Source: Halichoerus grypus
Lineage: Eukaryota > Chordata > Mammalia > Carnivora > Phocidae
DNA: 64,000 nt
NCBI RefSeq assembly: GCF_964656455.1
Contig: NC_135720.1
Location: 102,002,696 to 102,066,695 of the forward strand
Reading direction: 5' to 3'
The notes beneath the pieces are model-generated. The model was not told the origin of the DNA and ran no database searches. It was given only the letters and a program-made list of their open reading frames with translations. Positions 10,077-19,898 of the stretch are shown piece after piece (the first letter of the stretch is position 1; every line of letters starts with the position of its first letter). Position numbers and translations under genes: made by a program.

Positions 10077-10646
10077 CTACTGCCAAACCCCATTTCCCCC
10101 CCTTTCCCACAAGATATCAGTCTGAATGTCTACCTAGTGCCTGCTACCAACCACCACCCCACTTCCACACCAAGCCGGCCCACCCCATCTATTTGTCTAT
10201 ACACTGCCTTTTACTACACATATCCCTCATGCTGACAGACTGACTACAGAAATATACGGACCTCTATCTAGATTCCTCAGACCAGTGTTTTGGCCTCTCC
10301 TCCATCTAGAAAGACCAAAATCCTACTTGAGGTCAATCTACCTAGTAGTTGGATATCAAAGCCTACAACTAAGCAAGTCACAGATCAGTCATAATGATAA
10401 CCCAATTTACCTAATTTCAATCACATCATATTAGATTTTATTCACCCTTTCTCTTTTGAACACAAACTGAACACGTTCAGATCTTTAAAACCTTGCTTCA
10501 CCAGTTTACCTAGAAAACAAAACTGCAGCTTTGTCCTCTTCTCACCCAAATCAAGAATCATTACACCTTTCTTTGCCCTTCTTCAAGCCCTTGCCATGAC
10601 ACCACTTTTTACATATATATTAGAAAATTAAACACTTATCATACTT
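10077..10646. other. unique DNA
   Basis: Pyrimidine-rich on the plus strand in places. No repeat family recognised. Confidence 0.4.
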
Positions 10647-11171
10647 AAAATATATGTTTTAAGTTTCTATTCTAATTCCAGTTAGTTAACATACTGTGTT
10701 ATATCAGTCTCGGGTACAATATAGTGACTCAACACTTCCACACAACACCCAGTGCTCATCACAAGTGCACTCCTTAATCCCCATCACATATTTCACCCAT
10801 CCCTCGCCCACCTCCTCTCTGGTAAACTTCAGTTTGTTCTCTATAATTAAGGGTCTCTTTCTTGCTTTGTCTCTCTTTTTTTTCCCTTTGCTCATTTGTT
10901 TCTTAAATTCCACATGAGTTAAATCATACGGTATTTTTCTTTCTCTGACTTATTTCACTTAGCATTATGCTCTCTAGCTCCATCCATGTCATTGCAAATG
11001 GCAAGATTTCATTCCTTTCTATGGCTGAATAATATTCTACTGTGTGTGTGCGTGCACATGCACATGTATATATACCACATCTTCTTTATCCATTCATCAG
11101 TCAGTGGACACTCAGGCTGTTTCCATATCTTGGCTACTGTAAATAATGCTGCTATGAACATAGGGGTGCAT

Positions 11172-11353
11172 GGGGTGCCTGTATGGCTCAGTAGGCTAAG
11201 CATCTGACCCATGATTTCAGCTCAGGTCATGATCTCAGGTTCATGAGACCAAGCCCCGGGTCAGGCTCCGCGCTGGGTATGGAGCTTGCTTGGGATTTTC
11301 TCTCTCTCCCTCTGCCCCCGACTCCACTCTCTCAACCAATCAATCAATCAATA
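11172..11353 (+). repeat. CAN-SINE inside L1
   Basis: A plus-strand diverged copy (TGGGGTGCCTGTATGGCTCAG) ending in (CAAT)n rather than AAATA. The flanks CATAGGGGTGCAT and CATAGAGGTACAT are duplicated L1 sequence, so it inserted after the L1. Confidence 0.9.
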
Positions 11354-12564
11354 AGCATAGAGGTACATGTAGCCCTCTGAATTAGTATTTTTGTATTCTT
11401 TGGGTAAATACCTAGTAGTGCAAATGCTGGACCATAAGATAGTTCTATTTTTAACTGTTTTCCAGAGTGCTTGCATCAAGTTTGTATTCCCACCAATAGT
11501 GCATGAATGTTCCTTTTTCTCCACATCCTCACCAACCCCTGTTGTTTCTTGTGTTGATGATTTTAGCCATTCTGACAGGTGTGAGGTTAATAGTTCATAA
11601 TCGTTTTGATTTACATTTGCCTTTGCCTTATAATAAGTGATGTTGAGCATCTTTTCATGTCACTGCTATCTGTATGTCTTCTTTGGAAAAATGTCTATTC
11701 ATGTATTCTGCCCATTGGTTAATTGGATTACTTGGTTTCTGGGTGTTGAGTTTTATAAATTCTTTATATATTTTGGATACTAACCCTTTATCAGATATAT
11801 CATTTGCAAATATCTTCTCCATTCTGCAGGTTGCCTTTTAATTTTGTTGACTGCTTCTTTTGCTGTGCAGAAACTTTTTATTTTGATGTAGTCCCAATAG
11901 TTCATTTTTGCTTTTGTTTACCCTTGCCTCGGGAGACATATCTAGAAAGAAGTTGCTATGGCTGATGTCAAAGAAGTTACTGCCTGTGTTCTCTCCTAGG
12001 ATTTTTATGGTTTCAGGTCTCACATTTAGGTCTTTAATCCATTTTGAATTTATTTTTGTGTATGGTGTAAGAAAGTGGTCCAGTTTCATTCTTTTACAAA
12101 CTGCTGTCCACTTTTCCCAACACCATTTGTTAAAGATACTTTTTTCCCACTGGATATTCTTTTCTGCTTTGTCAAAGATTAATTGACCATATAATTGTAG
12201 GTTATTTCTGGATTTTCTATTCTGTTCCACTGATATATGTGTCTATTTTTGTACCAGTACCATACTGTTTTGATTACTACAGCTTTGTAATGTAACTTGA
12301 AGTCCAGAATTGATGGCTCCAGCTTTGCTTTTCTTTTTCAAGACTGTTTTGGCTCTTCAGGGTCTTTTGTGTTCCACACAAATTTTAGAACAGCTTGTTC
12401 TAGTTCTGTGAAAAATGCTGTTGGTATTTGGATAGGGACTGCATTAAATGTGTAGATTGCTTTAGGTAGTAGAGACATTTTTAAATGTTTATTCTTCTAA
12501 TCTATGATCATGGAATGCCTTTCCATTTCTTTGTGTCGTCTTCAATTTCTTTCATCAGTGTTTT

Positions 12565-12762
12565 TTTTTTGTTTTGTTTTTTTTTTTAATTTATTTATTT
12601 GACAGAAAGAGCACAAGTACGTAGAGTGGCAGGCAGAGGGAAAGGGAGAAGCAGGCTCTCTGCTGAGCAGGGAGCCTGATGCGGGGCTCCATCCTAGGAC
12701 CCTGGGAATCATGACCTGAGCCGAAGGCAGCCACTTAACCGACTGAGCCACCCAGGCGCCCC
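12565..12762 (-). repeat. CAN-SINE inside L1
   Basis: A minus-strand full copy ending CCACCCAGGCGCCCC. The TSD TCATCAGTGTTTT is at 12552-12564 and 12763-12775. Confidence 0.95.
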
Positions 12763-13415
12763 TCATCAGTGTTTTATAGTTTTCAAAGTACTGGTCTTTC
12801 ATCTCTTTGGTTAGGTTCATTCCTAGGTATCTTATTATTTCTGGTGCAATTGTAAATAGGATTGTTTTCTTAATTTCACTTTCTGCTGCTTCCTTATTGG
12901 TGTATAGAAATGCAACAGATTTCTGTACATTGATTTTGTATCCTGTGACTTTACCGAATTCATTTATCAGTTCTAGCCGTTTTTTGGTAGAGTCAGGTTT
13001 CCTATATATAGTATCATGTCACCTGCAAATAGAGAAAGTTTTACTTCTTCTTTACAAATTTGGATGCCTTTTATTTCTTTTTGTTGTGTGATTGCTGTGG
13101 CTAGGACTTCCAGTACTATGTTGAATAAAAGTGGTGAGAGTAGACATCCTTCCTTGTCTTGTTCCTGACCTTAGGGGAGGAGCTCTCAATTTTTCCCCAT
13201 TCAGGATGATGTCAACTGTGGTTTTTCATAGATGGTTTTTATTATGTTCAGGTATGTTCCTGATAAAGCTACTTTGTGGAGGGTTTTTATCATGAATAGA
13301 TGTTGTACTTTGTCAAATGCTTTTTCTGCATCTATTGAAATGATAATATGGTTCTTATCCTTTCATTTATTGATGGGATGTATCACACTGATTGATTTGC
13401 AATCAAAATACATTT

Positions 13416-14177
13416 CACAGAGAAAGATATTCCATCACAGAAAAGAGGACAAAAAATTAATCACAGATCTGGATTACGTACAAATAAAAATCTGGAGGCA
13501 TTTTTGATTAGCAAATGGAATGAACCCAAAGCACTTCATGTTTTACAACTTTGTTTTTATCTCAAATGCCTTAAAATTTAGATCTTATTAAGTTAATGTG
13601 ACATCATTTTACTTTGTAAACTCCTCATTTAGAGAAGTATATGGCATACATCAGGCTAGTTTCCATAGGAAAATATAAAATATTATCAGTGTGAATTTCC
13701 ACCCTTAATGGGATTTTATGGAACTATAACTATTCAAAGTTTGAAACACTTAGAAAAACCTGATCATGAGTACTTACTAATTAACAAATACAGCTTATTA
13801 TTAGTTTTGTTACTGATCCAAATTTGAAATAAAAATTTCCTAATAGGACTATTTCATGTTCTGGATTAGTTTAACTGAAATAAATCCTGAGACTGAAAGG
13901 TGAGCCCTTAGCAGGCAACTTCCATTTGCCACTACTTATCTGCATGAGTCAAGATTTTCTCCAAATAGTGCAACAAAGTAAAATAAGGAAATAAATCACT
14001 CTATTATACTAGTGCATAGATCATCTCTAAACCAATTGCACTTTTCCGTCCATTAAACTGCCTCATAATTTAAACATGTTGACTGGTCATATATGAGCTT
14101 AAAAAAAACAACCTGAACTAAGAAGTTCATAACCTTACCTAAAATTAACAGAAATTCAATCATTAAAATCCACTTAC
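13416..14177. other. unique AT-rich DNA
   Basis: No repeat recognised between the L1 and the next candidate exon. Confidence 0.4.
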
Positions 14178-14261
14178 TTTTTCAAAAATAAAAATTCATA
14201 CATTGTTAACACTTTGTACCATTTGCTATCTTTTTCCCCTTCAAAATGCAGATCTGTATTT
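14178..14261 (-). CDS. candidate internal coding exon (84 bases) of the minus-strand gene
   Basis: The best-looking internal exon in the window. On the minus strand it is preceded by CTTTTCTTATTCCAG (strong pyrimidine tract plus CAG) and followed by GTAAGTGG (near-consensus donor). One frame is open for 27 codons, reading NTDLHFEGEKDSKWYK then VLTMYEFLFLK. Another frame hits TGA early. It enters at phase 2 and leaves at phase 2, a symmetric exon. The amino-acid mix is ordinary for a soluble protein. I do not recognise the family. A chance match to splice consensus in AT-rich DNA cannot be excluded without transcript or conservation data. Confidence 0.45.
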
Positions 14262-14733
14262 CTGGAATAAGAAAAGTTAAGTTTTGCCTTTCTATATCTC
14301 TAAACTCTCCACAAATTCTTTCACACAGAATACCTCAAATTTCTACATGTTAAGCATTCTTCTATATGAAGAAACTAAAAGCAGTGCTTTAGCTTAACAT
14401 AAAATTCAAAGAAACTAGTCTTCTAGTACTCATCCCATCTACTCTCCCCAAAACTACTAAACTTACTATCAATAATGGACTTTTTCAAAATATAATCAAT
14501 ACTGGAAAAAAAAAAATCTCCCTACATAATTTTTATAAGGATACATAGAATTAAATTTCTGGGGGAAAAAAATGAAATGTCTGCATTACTACAAAACATC
14601 TTATCCCACCAATTCTGTAAATGCAATATGAGCTTCTAACAAAGGTCAAAAATTGAGAATTGTTTTTGTAAGTTGGTGCAAGAATTAGGGAAATCATTTG
14701 AAAATGAAAATAAGAGCAATCAACATTGGCCAT
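14262..14733. other. unique AT-rich DNA
   Basis: Contains a further splice-like 35-base block (near 14467-14501, minus strand) that I rejected because its phases do not fit. Confidence 0.35.
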
Positions 14734-14734
14734 G

Positions 14735-14945
14735 TTCCAAACACTTTACAAGTATCAGCTCATCCAATCCCCATAACAACCTATGAGATTATTTTTACTC
14801 CACTTACAGAGTAAGAAACTGAAGCAGAGACAGGTTAAGTAACTTGCTCAGTCACAACAACTAATAGGTGGAAGAGCCAGGATTTGACCTTAAGCTGTCC
14901 CAGTCCAGAGCCCTGCTCTTAACTCTCTAGTTATACTACCTACCT
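14735..14945 (-). repeat. MIR SINE relic
   Basis: Reverse complement of MIR: AGAGTAAGAAACTGAAGCAGAG, GGTTAAGTAACTTGCTCAG, GGAAGAGCCAGGATTTGACC, AGAGCCCTGCTCTTAACTC. Confidence 0.85.
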
Positions 14946-15453
14946 AAATAGTTCACATGGTAGGAACCATCACTTAATAGGTATCCAAATTATTTCAAAA
15001 CAAAGAAATTAAGGATTTTTTCATCTGTGACACACCAGATAAAACAACATATATATTTTTTAAGCTGCCATCTTAAATCATAAGAAATAAAGACTAATGA
15101 TAATAAAACCAAGCAAATGAGATTTATATTAAAGAGGAAACTCCTTTTAAATGATTTTGATAACTTTAACATGCATTATTACATGACCAATAAATTTAAA
15201 GTATACATTCATATAGAAATGCCTGACAAATACCTTTCAAAAATTAACTACAAATGCCAAGTAATCAACCTTCAAAACACATACTGGGTAGTCAAATTGA
15301 GAGCATACAAACATCACACTTTACCTAGATAATGTGGCAACTTGCCTAACCAAAATACAGCAGAGAAGTCACTAAGGAAAGGCCTTTGAACAATTAAAAT
15401 AGATACTCCAATGCCCCAGTATTGATGCTAATTTTCTCAAGGTAACATCTCAC
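14946..15453. other. unique AT-rich DNA
   Basis: A 47-base splice-like block near 15324-15370 (minus strand) was noticed, but its phases do not fit the model. Confidence 0.35.
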
Positions 15454-15517
15454 ACACTAAGTAAGGATATACTTATTTTCCCCTTATGCAGAATTACAAA
15501 TTTGAATGATTCCCACA
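15454..15517 (-). CDS. weak candidate exon (64 bases) of the minus-strand gene
   Basis: The minus strand follows TAATTTTTCTACAAG and ends before GTGAGATG. The open frame reads WESFKFVILHKGKISISLLS, entering at phase 1 and leaving at phase 2. It would link the candidate at 15899-15937 to the 84-base candidate. It was found by searching for a phase match, so the support is partly circular. Treat as a hypothesis. Confidence 0.18.
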
Positions 15518-15898
15518 CTTGTAGAAAAATTAGAGAAGGGAGAATGAAGGGGGCTCTAATCACAGTGACAAACATCCAATAGGAAAGCAGAAAAATATTT
15601 AAATAACATCAAAATGCAGAAGAATTGAGTCAACAGTCCTATATACAATCCAACACATCCCTCAAGGCATCACAGTAACCGATGGTCACAAATGATGACC
15701 CTAGGCCACCATTAATTATATTCTGCATCCTATTTAAGACAAGAAAGAATTACATATTTTAGTATGATTTTCATCCAAATCAGTTAAAGTGGTTTTATAA
15801 TTTGATGCTTAAAGGAATAAACCCTCAAATACTCAGTAAACTCAACAGATCAATTAGAAAGGAATTCCTGTGAAAGTTCCAAACAGCGAAGGTTTTAC

Positions 15899-15937
15899 CC
15901 TCTGGAGGTTTAAGAGTAGTTTGTGTACAAAAGTTAC
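15899..15937 (-). CDS. weak candidate exon (39 bases) of the minus-strand gene
   Basis: Preceded on the minus strand by CTACTTTTATGTCTTTCAG (a good acceptor) and followed by GTAAAACC. After two bases that complete the Gly codon of the first exon it reads NFCTQTTLKPPE, then one extra base. If real, the protein would begin Met-Gly-Asn, which would suit N-myristoylation, but that is speculation. Short exons of this quality occur by chance. Confidence 0.2.
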
Positions 15938-15940
15938 CTG

Positions 15941-16840
15941 AAAGACATAAAAGTAGAAAGTCGAGCAAAATACAGAAGAGCTAACGAGGATCTGTAAACA
16001 CTGTGCTTAAAGCATTGCCCACGAAACATTGTGTGGGCAGAAGGTGCCACATCAGCAGTAGTCTGTATTTGTCCTGCTTCTAAATCATTTGTTAGCTGCA
16101 TGAATTATTAATTTCGGTTAACAGTGTGTTGATATGAAGAGTACCAACTCTCAACTACAAAAAATGATAAGAGTCCTCCTGATTTACTCTACAAAACCAA
16201 AGTTGGGTTTATTCTTCTAGAACATGCTTACGCTCGTCGGTGGCACAAATTTATGTTTTATAATGGCACACATTTATTTTGGCACACAACACACTTCTTT
16301 TAAATTGCTTTTAATTTTTAAAGGATTAAGAGAGTGCCTGGCCCACACCGAAATGTGTTATCAAAAGAACTGTTACACTACTCAACAAAACTCCCTTTCA
16401 AACCAGGCTGCAACACATTCTGCTTTTTCTAGCTCCCACCAAAACTTTAAAGCACATAGTAAATAACATATAAGGCCTTGTACTTTTCTCTCTCGCAAGG
16501 AAGTCTAATTCCAAACAGGAAACAGCTTCTCAAAGGGTTCAACACTGAAATCCTATCAAACCCTAACTCGGTCCTCAGAAAGAGATTTAATATTTAAGTG
16601 CCAACACACTTGCCTAGGTAAAAACAAAGTAAATACTCAAGTTTCCCTGTCCTTAAGACATCCCTCCCTTGAAAGTTTTAGCGGAGGGAAAAAAAATTAC
16701 CTTTCCTAACAACAACAAACGAAAAACTTATTAAAACGCCAATCTATACAAAGCCTAGCAGAAGATAAAGAAGTTAAAAGTGCTACTTTGTCAAGTTTTT
16801 CCACCACCCTCCCCCATCCGACCAGAAGGGGGTAGGGAAA
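15941..16840. other. unique DNA upstream of the CpG island
   Basis: Moderate GC, no repeat recognised. In the gene model this is intron 1. Confidence 0.4.
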
Positions 16841-17173
16841 GAGGAGGCTGGGGAAGGGAGGGAAGTTCGGGCTAAGGTTAGCTGGGCAGTGGGCGCGGAG
16901 AGGGGACCGGGTGCCCCCTCCCCCATTCCCTCACCTTTCCCGAGAACAGGAAGAGGCGGGGAGGGGAGCGCAGGAGAAAGCACCCGCAAGCCCTCCGACC
17001 AATTTCTCTGCGAGAAGAGCAAGGTGGAAGGCAGGGCGAGGAGGGGCGGTAGAGGGTGCGGTGTTGCGAAAGGGCTGACCCTGCTCCCTCCCTGCCGAGA
17101 CCTACAAGGGGAACCGCCTGCCCTAATCGTGAAGGTCCAGCCGGGCGGCGGGAAGATCCCGCGAGTCTCTTAC

Positions 17174-17177
17174 CCAT
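17174..17177 (-). CDS. candidate first coding exon (ATG plus one base) of the minus-strand gene
   Basis: The minus strand reads CCCAGCATGG then GTAAGAGACT. The ATG has A at -3 and G at +4, an ideal context, and the donor after ATGG is near consensus. The exon therefore codes only Met and the first base of a second codon (Gly if the next exon starts with G). The exon's 5' UTR lies in the CpG island to the right; its start cannot be fixed. If transcription begins above 17718, a non-overlapping upstream frame (17718 down to 17293) would precede the main start. The gene is not identified. Confidence 0.55.
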
Positions 17178-17663
17178 GCTGGGGGCTCCCGCGGGGAGAA
17201 GCCCGGCGCCCCCTGCTCCTCCTCTGGCTGATCGCGCGGCCGCACTTGCGGCGGGAGGCGGGCCCCGCGCTCCGCTCCTGCCCCTCCTGAACTCAGGCGG
17301 GGTGAAGAGGCGCCTCCATCCGCCCGCGGCGTTCCCCGGCCAGTCCCGTCAGCGCGGCCCGCGAGCTAGAAGCGACAGCGGCGGCTCCTCGCTCCTGGCC
17401 TCCGCCGAAGCCGCGGCGGCGGGAGGGCTCTCCCCCGCCCGCCCAGACGGCTTTCCCAAACCCCGGACGCTCCCGCAGCAGGGGTGGGACCTGCCAGTAC
17501 GTCCTGGCCGCCGGCTCCAACCGGGAGCGCCGGCCGAGCCCCGGAGCCCGCCTCCCGCCGCTCCCTTCGACGACCGCCGTTCTAGAATGCGACACCGAAA
17601 ACAGAGGTGGAGACCCCACAGAGGCCGGGAAGGTGCCGGGAGCTGGACCCGGGAGGAGGGAAA

Positions 17664-17673
17664 TCTCGCGAGA
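17664..17673. promoter_or_regulatory. TCTCGCGAGA palindromic promoter element
   Basis: An exact 10-base palindrome known from CpG-island promoters, where it drives strong, often bidirectional, transcription and is bound by BANP. It sits about 490 bases upstream of the minus-strand ATG. Confidence 0.8.
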
Positions 17674-17691
17674 ACCCCCTCGTTCTCCCTG

Positions 17692-17700
17692 CCCCGCCCC
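17692..17700. promoter_or_regulatory. GC box (Sp/KLF-type site)
   Basis: CCCCGCCCC, the core of an Sp1-family site, lies between the TCTCGCGAGA element and the CRE. Confidence 0.6.
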
Positions 17701-17749
17701 CTCCGCGTCCCGGCTCACTACCCGGCACCCCAGCTGGTGCCAGGTGCGG

Positions 17750-17757
17750 TGACGTCA
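17750..17757. promoter_or_regulatory. full palindromic CRE (CREB/ATF site)
   Basis: TGACGTCA, the complete cAMP response element, within the CpG island and near the TCTCGCGAGA element. Such sites close to a start are usually bound constitutively by CREB/ATF. Confidence 0.75.
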
Positions 17758-17924
17758 GGGCCGAGGAGTCGCGCGCCACCCGCGTCCAGGTGCAGCAGGC
17801 TGAAGAGGAAGGAATCCGGAAGAGTTGCGGTTACTCCTTCGCCTTGAAGTTCGGCACAGCTGGGACGGCCGTTTTGTATGGTTTGTCGCCCCAGAAGGAA
17901 ACAAAGTTTTTGCTCATAAGCAAA

Positions 17925-17950
17925 GTGAGCCTGTGTTGTGAGCCTGTGTT
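17925..17950 (+). repeat. 13-base tandem duplication
   Basis: GTGAGCCTGTGTT occurs twice head to tail (17925-17937, 17938-17950), at the edge of the CpG island. Confidence 0.9.
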
Positions 17951-18050
17951 GCCCCACTTTCCGCGGGGGCGATGCGGTGTTGCTCTGTGCAGAGCGGCAG
18001 GTTCTGGGGGACGTAACAGAAAACAGATGGCAAGAAACAGAGGCAGAGAG

Positions 18051-18553
18051 ACCGAGACCTCTTGCTTTCAACCCTCAGAGGCCCAGCTCCTCCGGGGAAC
18101 CCCGTAGTTTACCTTGCAAAGTTCTTAACGAATCACAAGCACTTGTTCGTGGGAAAAACAAAGCAAAACCCTAGGCACACACAAAAAATTATATTTTACA
18201 GACATAAATCATTGGTTCATTTAGCCTCTGTCAGCTGACTACAACATCTAAATCCCTTTACTTGAGCAGGGAAGAAATAGTCATTATCTGAAATATTGCC
18301 AGGCATTTTTTCGAGCCTCAATATGAGGAAGGACATGGGATTACTGTAATCAACATGAACATTTCTTAGAGGAGTTGGAACAAGTATAATTCAACCAGGT
18401 TTTTCCCCCTACTGTTTAAATAGACCCAATTCCAGACTTGTGTGAGAGCAACACTTGTTGACTGTCAACTACTGTGCCTAATGCTTTTTAAAGAAATTAT
18501 GTCATTTAATTCTCAAAACTATGAATTGTAAGAATTACGAATCTAAACACTAA
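18051..18553. other. unique DNA, with a possible MIR/L2-like trace
   Basis: 'ACTACTGTGCCTAATGCTTT...ATGTCATTTAATTCTCAAAAC' at 18465-18545 resembles the reverse strand of a MIR or L2 3' end. Otherwise nothing. Confidence 0.4.
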
Positions 18554-18554
18554 A

Positions 18555-18745
18555 ACTGCCTTGCTGTTTGGAATCAAGTAGACCTGGGTTTCTGACACAG
18601 CGCAGTCATTTACTTTTTTGTTGAATCTTGGGTAAATTAACTAAACCTGGCTGAACTTCAGTTTGTTGAGTCTGTTGAAAGAAATCTTTACACTATAAAG
18701 CATAGTGTTTGTCACATAGTAGCAATCTTCTAAATATTTATTCCC
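18555..18745 (+). repeat. MIR SINE relic
   Basis: Sense MIR pattern: GAATCAAGTAGACCTGGGTTT, GTCATTTACTTTTTTGTTGAATCTTGGG, AACTTCAGTTTGTTGAGTCTG and a 'GTTTGTCACATAGTAG' end. Confidence 0.75.
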
Positions 18746-19038
18746 ACTATCTCTTACCTGCTTTTGCCATCTTTTAATATTTTTTTCTTCCAAAAAGGTT
18801 GCATATGGTACCTTTATAACAAGAATTGTCAATCATAATCAGAGCTGAAAAGGACAAAATAAAAAATTTTAATATGCACACCTAAGTGAGATGCACATGT
18901 TGGCTGTGTTGTATTAAAACTACAGAACATGTGCCCTTTTTCAATCAACAAATATTTTTCATCACGGTCGACATACAATATTATAGGAGCTTGAGGTGTA
19001 CAATATGATGATTCAACATATATACATTATGAAGTTGT

Positions 19039-19538
19039 TGCAGAATTGCAGGGTTCTTGTCTCACGGAGTCCAAGAATGAATCTCCTGGACACAAAAGGG
19101 TGAAGTGAAAGTTTATTAACTGAAGGTGAGAACAGAAAGGAAACAAAAAAACTCTAGGGTGAGAGGGGGTCCCTAATGGGTTGCCACTGAGGGCTTTTAT
19201 GATGGGTCTTTTATAGAAAACTGACCAGAGAACTTGACTTCACCACTGGTAACACCATGTTTATGTCCCCTTCAAGTCTGGTAAATTTCAGAGGCCAAAT
19301 TGTAACTTTCATGAAAATACCTTGTCTATAACAAAACAAACAGGGAGGTCTCCTTACGTTTCTTTAGCTCTGGTTTTGTTTGTAACTCATGAAAGTATTT
19401 CATCTCTTAACATTTCTCCTGGTCTGGGATTTCTGTGAGCCTGGTCAGTAGCCCCCTACCTATCTCTCCCTACCTAGCCCCACCTGTCCTTTACTCAAAG
19501 TGAGCACCAGGATAAATTAAACTATCTCTCACCATACA
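19039..19538 (-). mobile_element. solo LTR of an endogenous gammaretrovirus-like element
   Basis: 500 bases inserted in the 3' part of the old L1. It has TG...CA ends and the flanking duplication AAGTTGT (19032-19038, 19539-19545). In minus-strand sense it shows TATAAAAG followed by an AATAAA signal, then a TTGGACTCCGTGAGAC block of the type found in the U5 of class I elements. No internal genes are left, so it is a recombination product. Only regulatory sequence remains. Confidence 0.8.
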
Positions 19539-19876
19539 AAGTTGTTACAATATTATTAACTATATTCTCTATGTTGTACATTGCATCCTCGTGTCTTATT
19601 TATTTCATAACTGGAAGCTTGTGCCTTTTTTTCCCCTTCCTCTACTTTGCCCATCCTCCCACCCTCTTCCCTCTGGCAACCACCAGATTCTTCTCTGTAT
19701 CTATGAATGGGTTTTGTTGTGTTTGTTTTGTTTTTTAGATTCTACATATAAGTGAAATCATACAATATTTGTCTTTCTCTATATGGCTTATTTCACTTAG
19801 CATAATACCCTTCAGGTCCATACATGTTGTCACAAATGGTAAGATTTTATTCTTTTTATGACTGAATAATATTCCA

Positions 19877-19898
19877 GTGTGTGTGTGTGTGTGTGTGC
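19877..19898 (+). repeat. (TG)n microsatellite within L1
   Basis: A short TG run at the L1 position just before CCACATCTT, the same place as in the other L1 copies of this window. Confidence 0.85.

Larger units (their letters stand above)
10660..13404 (-). mobile_element. L1 LINE, 5'-truncated, minus strand
   Basis: The minus strand encodes decayed ORF2 C-terminal sequence (for example PMFIAALFTVAKIWKQPECP within 11009-11212 and [20 protein letters not shown] within 11838-12230), with stops and frameshifts. The 3' UTR lies at the left (10660-10920, including AACACCCAGTGCTCATCACA). The 5' break is near 13404. AAAATATATGTTT at the left and AAAATACATTT at the right are a likely TSD. Two CAN-SINEs interrupt it. 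A TG-rich microsatellite sits at 11039-11072. Reverse transcriptase function is lost. Confidence 0.92.
16850..18050. promoter_or_regulatory. CpG island promoter
   Basis: Sharp rise in GC and CpG density against an AT-rich background, with runs such as GCGGCCGCACTTGCGGCGGG. It contains a TCTCGCGAGA palindrome, a full CRE and a CCCCGCCCC GC box, with no obvious TATA box. This is the typical make-up of a housekeeping promoter. The only initiation signal I can tie to it is on the minus strand (17174-17177). Transcription to the right is possible but I see no first exon with a good donor there. Long frames in the island on both strands are by-products of high GC. Confidence 0.88.

Noticed and set aside
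14467..14501. 35-base minus-strand block with an excellent acceptor (poly-pyrimidine CAG) and GTAAGT donor
   Set aside because: Entry phase 2 and exit phase 1 cannot be joined to the strong 84-base exon. Possibly a non-coding or false exon.
16889..18107. Long overlapping open frames in the CpG island on both strands (up to 263 codons)
   Set aside because: High GC lowers stop-codon frequency. The frames overlap in several phases and show no domain, so they are composition artefacts.
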